In this document: positions 38,188-39,026 of the stretch, piece by piece
How the letters are laid out: every line of letters starts with the position of its first letter
How positions within the stretch are numbered: the stretch's first letter is position 1
Origin: an uncultured Eubacteriales bacterium
GTDB taxonomy: Bacteria; Bacillota; Clostridia; Oscillospirales; Oscillospiraceae
Assembly (NCBI GenBank): GCA_900546485.1
Contig: URDK01000016.1
Coordinates: forward strand, 1 to 39,026
Direction of reading: 5' to 3'
Length of the DNA: 39,026 nucleotides
The notes under the pieces: generated by a model
What the model was told of the DNA's origin: nothing
Databases searched by the model: none
The model's input: the letters and a program-made list of their open reading frames with translations, nothing else
Program-made: the position numbers and the translations under genes

Positions 38188-38226
38188 AAAAATTGCCGCG
38201 CCTTCTCGTTTCGTTGAAGGCGCGGC
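38188..38226. terminator. hairpin at the end of the AT-rich cassette
   Basis: GCCGCGCCTTC (38195-38205) pairs perfectly with GAAGGCGCGGC (38216-38226). A-rich sequence on the left gives AATTTTTA on the minus strand; the plus side tail TGTTGG is poor. It may act in both directions, and it marks the return to high GC. Confidence 0.6.
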
Positions 38227-38249
38227 TGTTGGAATATGGAGGCGAGGCC

Positions 38250-39026
38250 ATGCACATTTTTTTGAAAAAGGTAAAACGCGAGCCCGTGTTCATACTGCTG
38301 GCGGTCATTTTGGCCCTCGCCTCAGCCTTTTCGTGCCTTGGCTTCGGGGCGTGGGAGAGCGCTATGCGGCAGGTGCGGAGCATCGAGGGCTCGTACACGA
38401 CCATTGCCGTGCCCGTAGGCGCCCCGTCGAACCCCAACACCGGCGCCATGGAGTACATCACGGACGAAAACGGCGGCATCAGAGGAAAAACACATCTCGA
38501 GTATAATGAGGACGGCAGCGTCAGCTACCTTGATCCTGAGACGGATGAGGTGCTCCGCACGGTCTACCCATCGGGTGTAATAATGGACGCCGCACGCAGT
38601 GCGCCGCAGGTGGTGAGCAGCTGCTCCGGCGCCGCAATGCGGGCGGAGCTCTCGGGCGCTGCGCCGCTCGCCTCGGGCAGCGTGGACAGGCTCAACTACA
38701 ACCTCGGCTTCGACGAGTGGAACCACAATTTCTGCGTCCTTGCAGTGCGCTGCGGCGAGGTGACAGACATAGGAATAGAGGGCGGAGTTTCCGGAAACAT
38801 CACGACCTTGGGCAGCAAGGATTACAGCGCCGAACTCGAGGTGCTCGACTGCATCGCAATTTCAGAGAGCTATTCGCCGGAGGCGCTTGTCGGCTGTACG
38901 CTCACGGTGTTCCCCCTTTACGGCAAGAGTCTGTGCAGAGAGGACGGAACCTTCGTGCTCGAGGAGGGAAAGACCTACATCGTCCGAGGCTTTTTCAGCG
39001 ACCTAAGAGTTGAAAGCCGGGTCGAA
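38250..39026 (+). CDS. membrane protein start, possibly ABC transporter (FtsX/MacB-type) permease, cut by window edge
   Basis: 259 codons are open from ATG 38250 (GGAGGCGAGG just upstream) to the window end. MHIFLKKVKREPVFILLAVI begins one membrane helix (about 12-34), followed by a long extracytoplasmic part (MEYITDENGGIRG, EYNEDGSVSYLDPETDEV, ALVGCTLTVFPLYGK, GKTYIVRGFFSDL). A single N-terminal helix then a large outside domain is the usual start of FtsX-like permeases. High GC, so chromosomal in style rather than part of the cassette. The diagnostic C-terminus is missing. Confidence 0.65.
   Translation, partial: MHIFLKKVKREPVFILLAVILALASAFSCLGFGAWESAMRQVRSIEGSYTTIAVPVGAPSNPNTGAMEYITDENGGIRGKTHLEYNEDGSVSYLDPETDEVLRTVYPSGVIMDAARSAPQVVSSCSGAAMRAELSGAAPLASGSVDRLNYNLGFDEWNHNFCVLAVRCGEVTDIGIEGGVSGNITTLGSKDYSAELEVLDCIAISESYSPEALVGCTLTVFPLYGKSLCREDGTFVLEEGKTYIVRGFFSDLRVESRVE

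Overview
The window reads as chromosome of a high-GC anaerobic Firmicute, most like the gut Oscillospiraceae (Oscillibacter, Flavonifractor, Intestinimonas and relatives). The basis is inference from content: GC-rich genes with frequent TTG/GTG starts and strong AGGAGG ribosome sites, a class III (oxygen-sensitive) ribonucleotide reductase, a siroheme-type sulfite reductase, a large Bacillus-type SRP RNA beside dnaX-ybaB, and ECF sigma/anti-sigma pairs with exported proteins. Species cannot be named from sequence alone.

Layout. 1-5.7 kb: a structured dispersed repeat at the left edge, a membrane protein that looks like a P-type ATPase without its catalytic motifs, rlmB, and an antiporter-TetR operon with twin operators. 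5.7-11.4 kb (minus): a siroheme/sulfite block of sulfite reductase subunit, FecCD-type ABC importer, precorrin-2 dehydrogenase and a broken cobA-hemD fusion. 11.4-18.2 kb (minus): nitrilase-trxB, metallo-hydrolase-GNAT with a promoter inside a perfect palindrome, and nrdG-nrdD-ogt behind a promoter overlapped by an NrdR box; NrdD carries a fused redoxin domain. 18.2-21.5 kb: mtnA, a composite four-hairpin repeat, a DUF4037 protein and purine nucleoside phosphorylase. 21.5-27.6 kb (minus): an AAA+ ATPase with a HAD phosphatase, then a two-subunit ABC exporter. 27.6-30.4 kb: ybaB, dnaX and the SRP RNA (minus), and tRNA-Ala (plus) preceded by a copied tRNA 5' half.

30.4-38.2 kb is accessory DNA. 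It starts with a large serine recombinase, a 62-aa protein and a sigma-like HTH protein whose ribosome site is locked in an 18-bp hairpin (all minus). A markedly AT-rich cassette follows on the plus strand: ECF sigma factor, membrane anti-sigma-like protein, and four exported proteins of unknown function, two of which share a domain. High-GC chromosome resumes at about 38.2 kb with the start of a membrane protein cut off by the window edge.

Working together: SUMT, precorrin-2 dehydrogenase and sulfite reductase make and use siroheme, with the ABC importer perhaps supplying iron or a tetrapyrrole. NrdG activates NrdD, whose redoxin domain may supply electrons. The AT-rich cassette looks like a self-contained envelope or secretion response. 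It is the best candidate here for an undescribed system, together with the hairpin-controlled regulator next to it. All functional statements rest on motifs read by eye; no database search was run.
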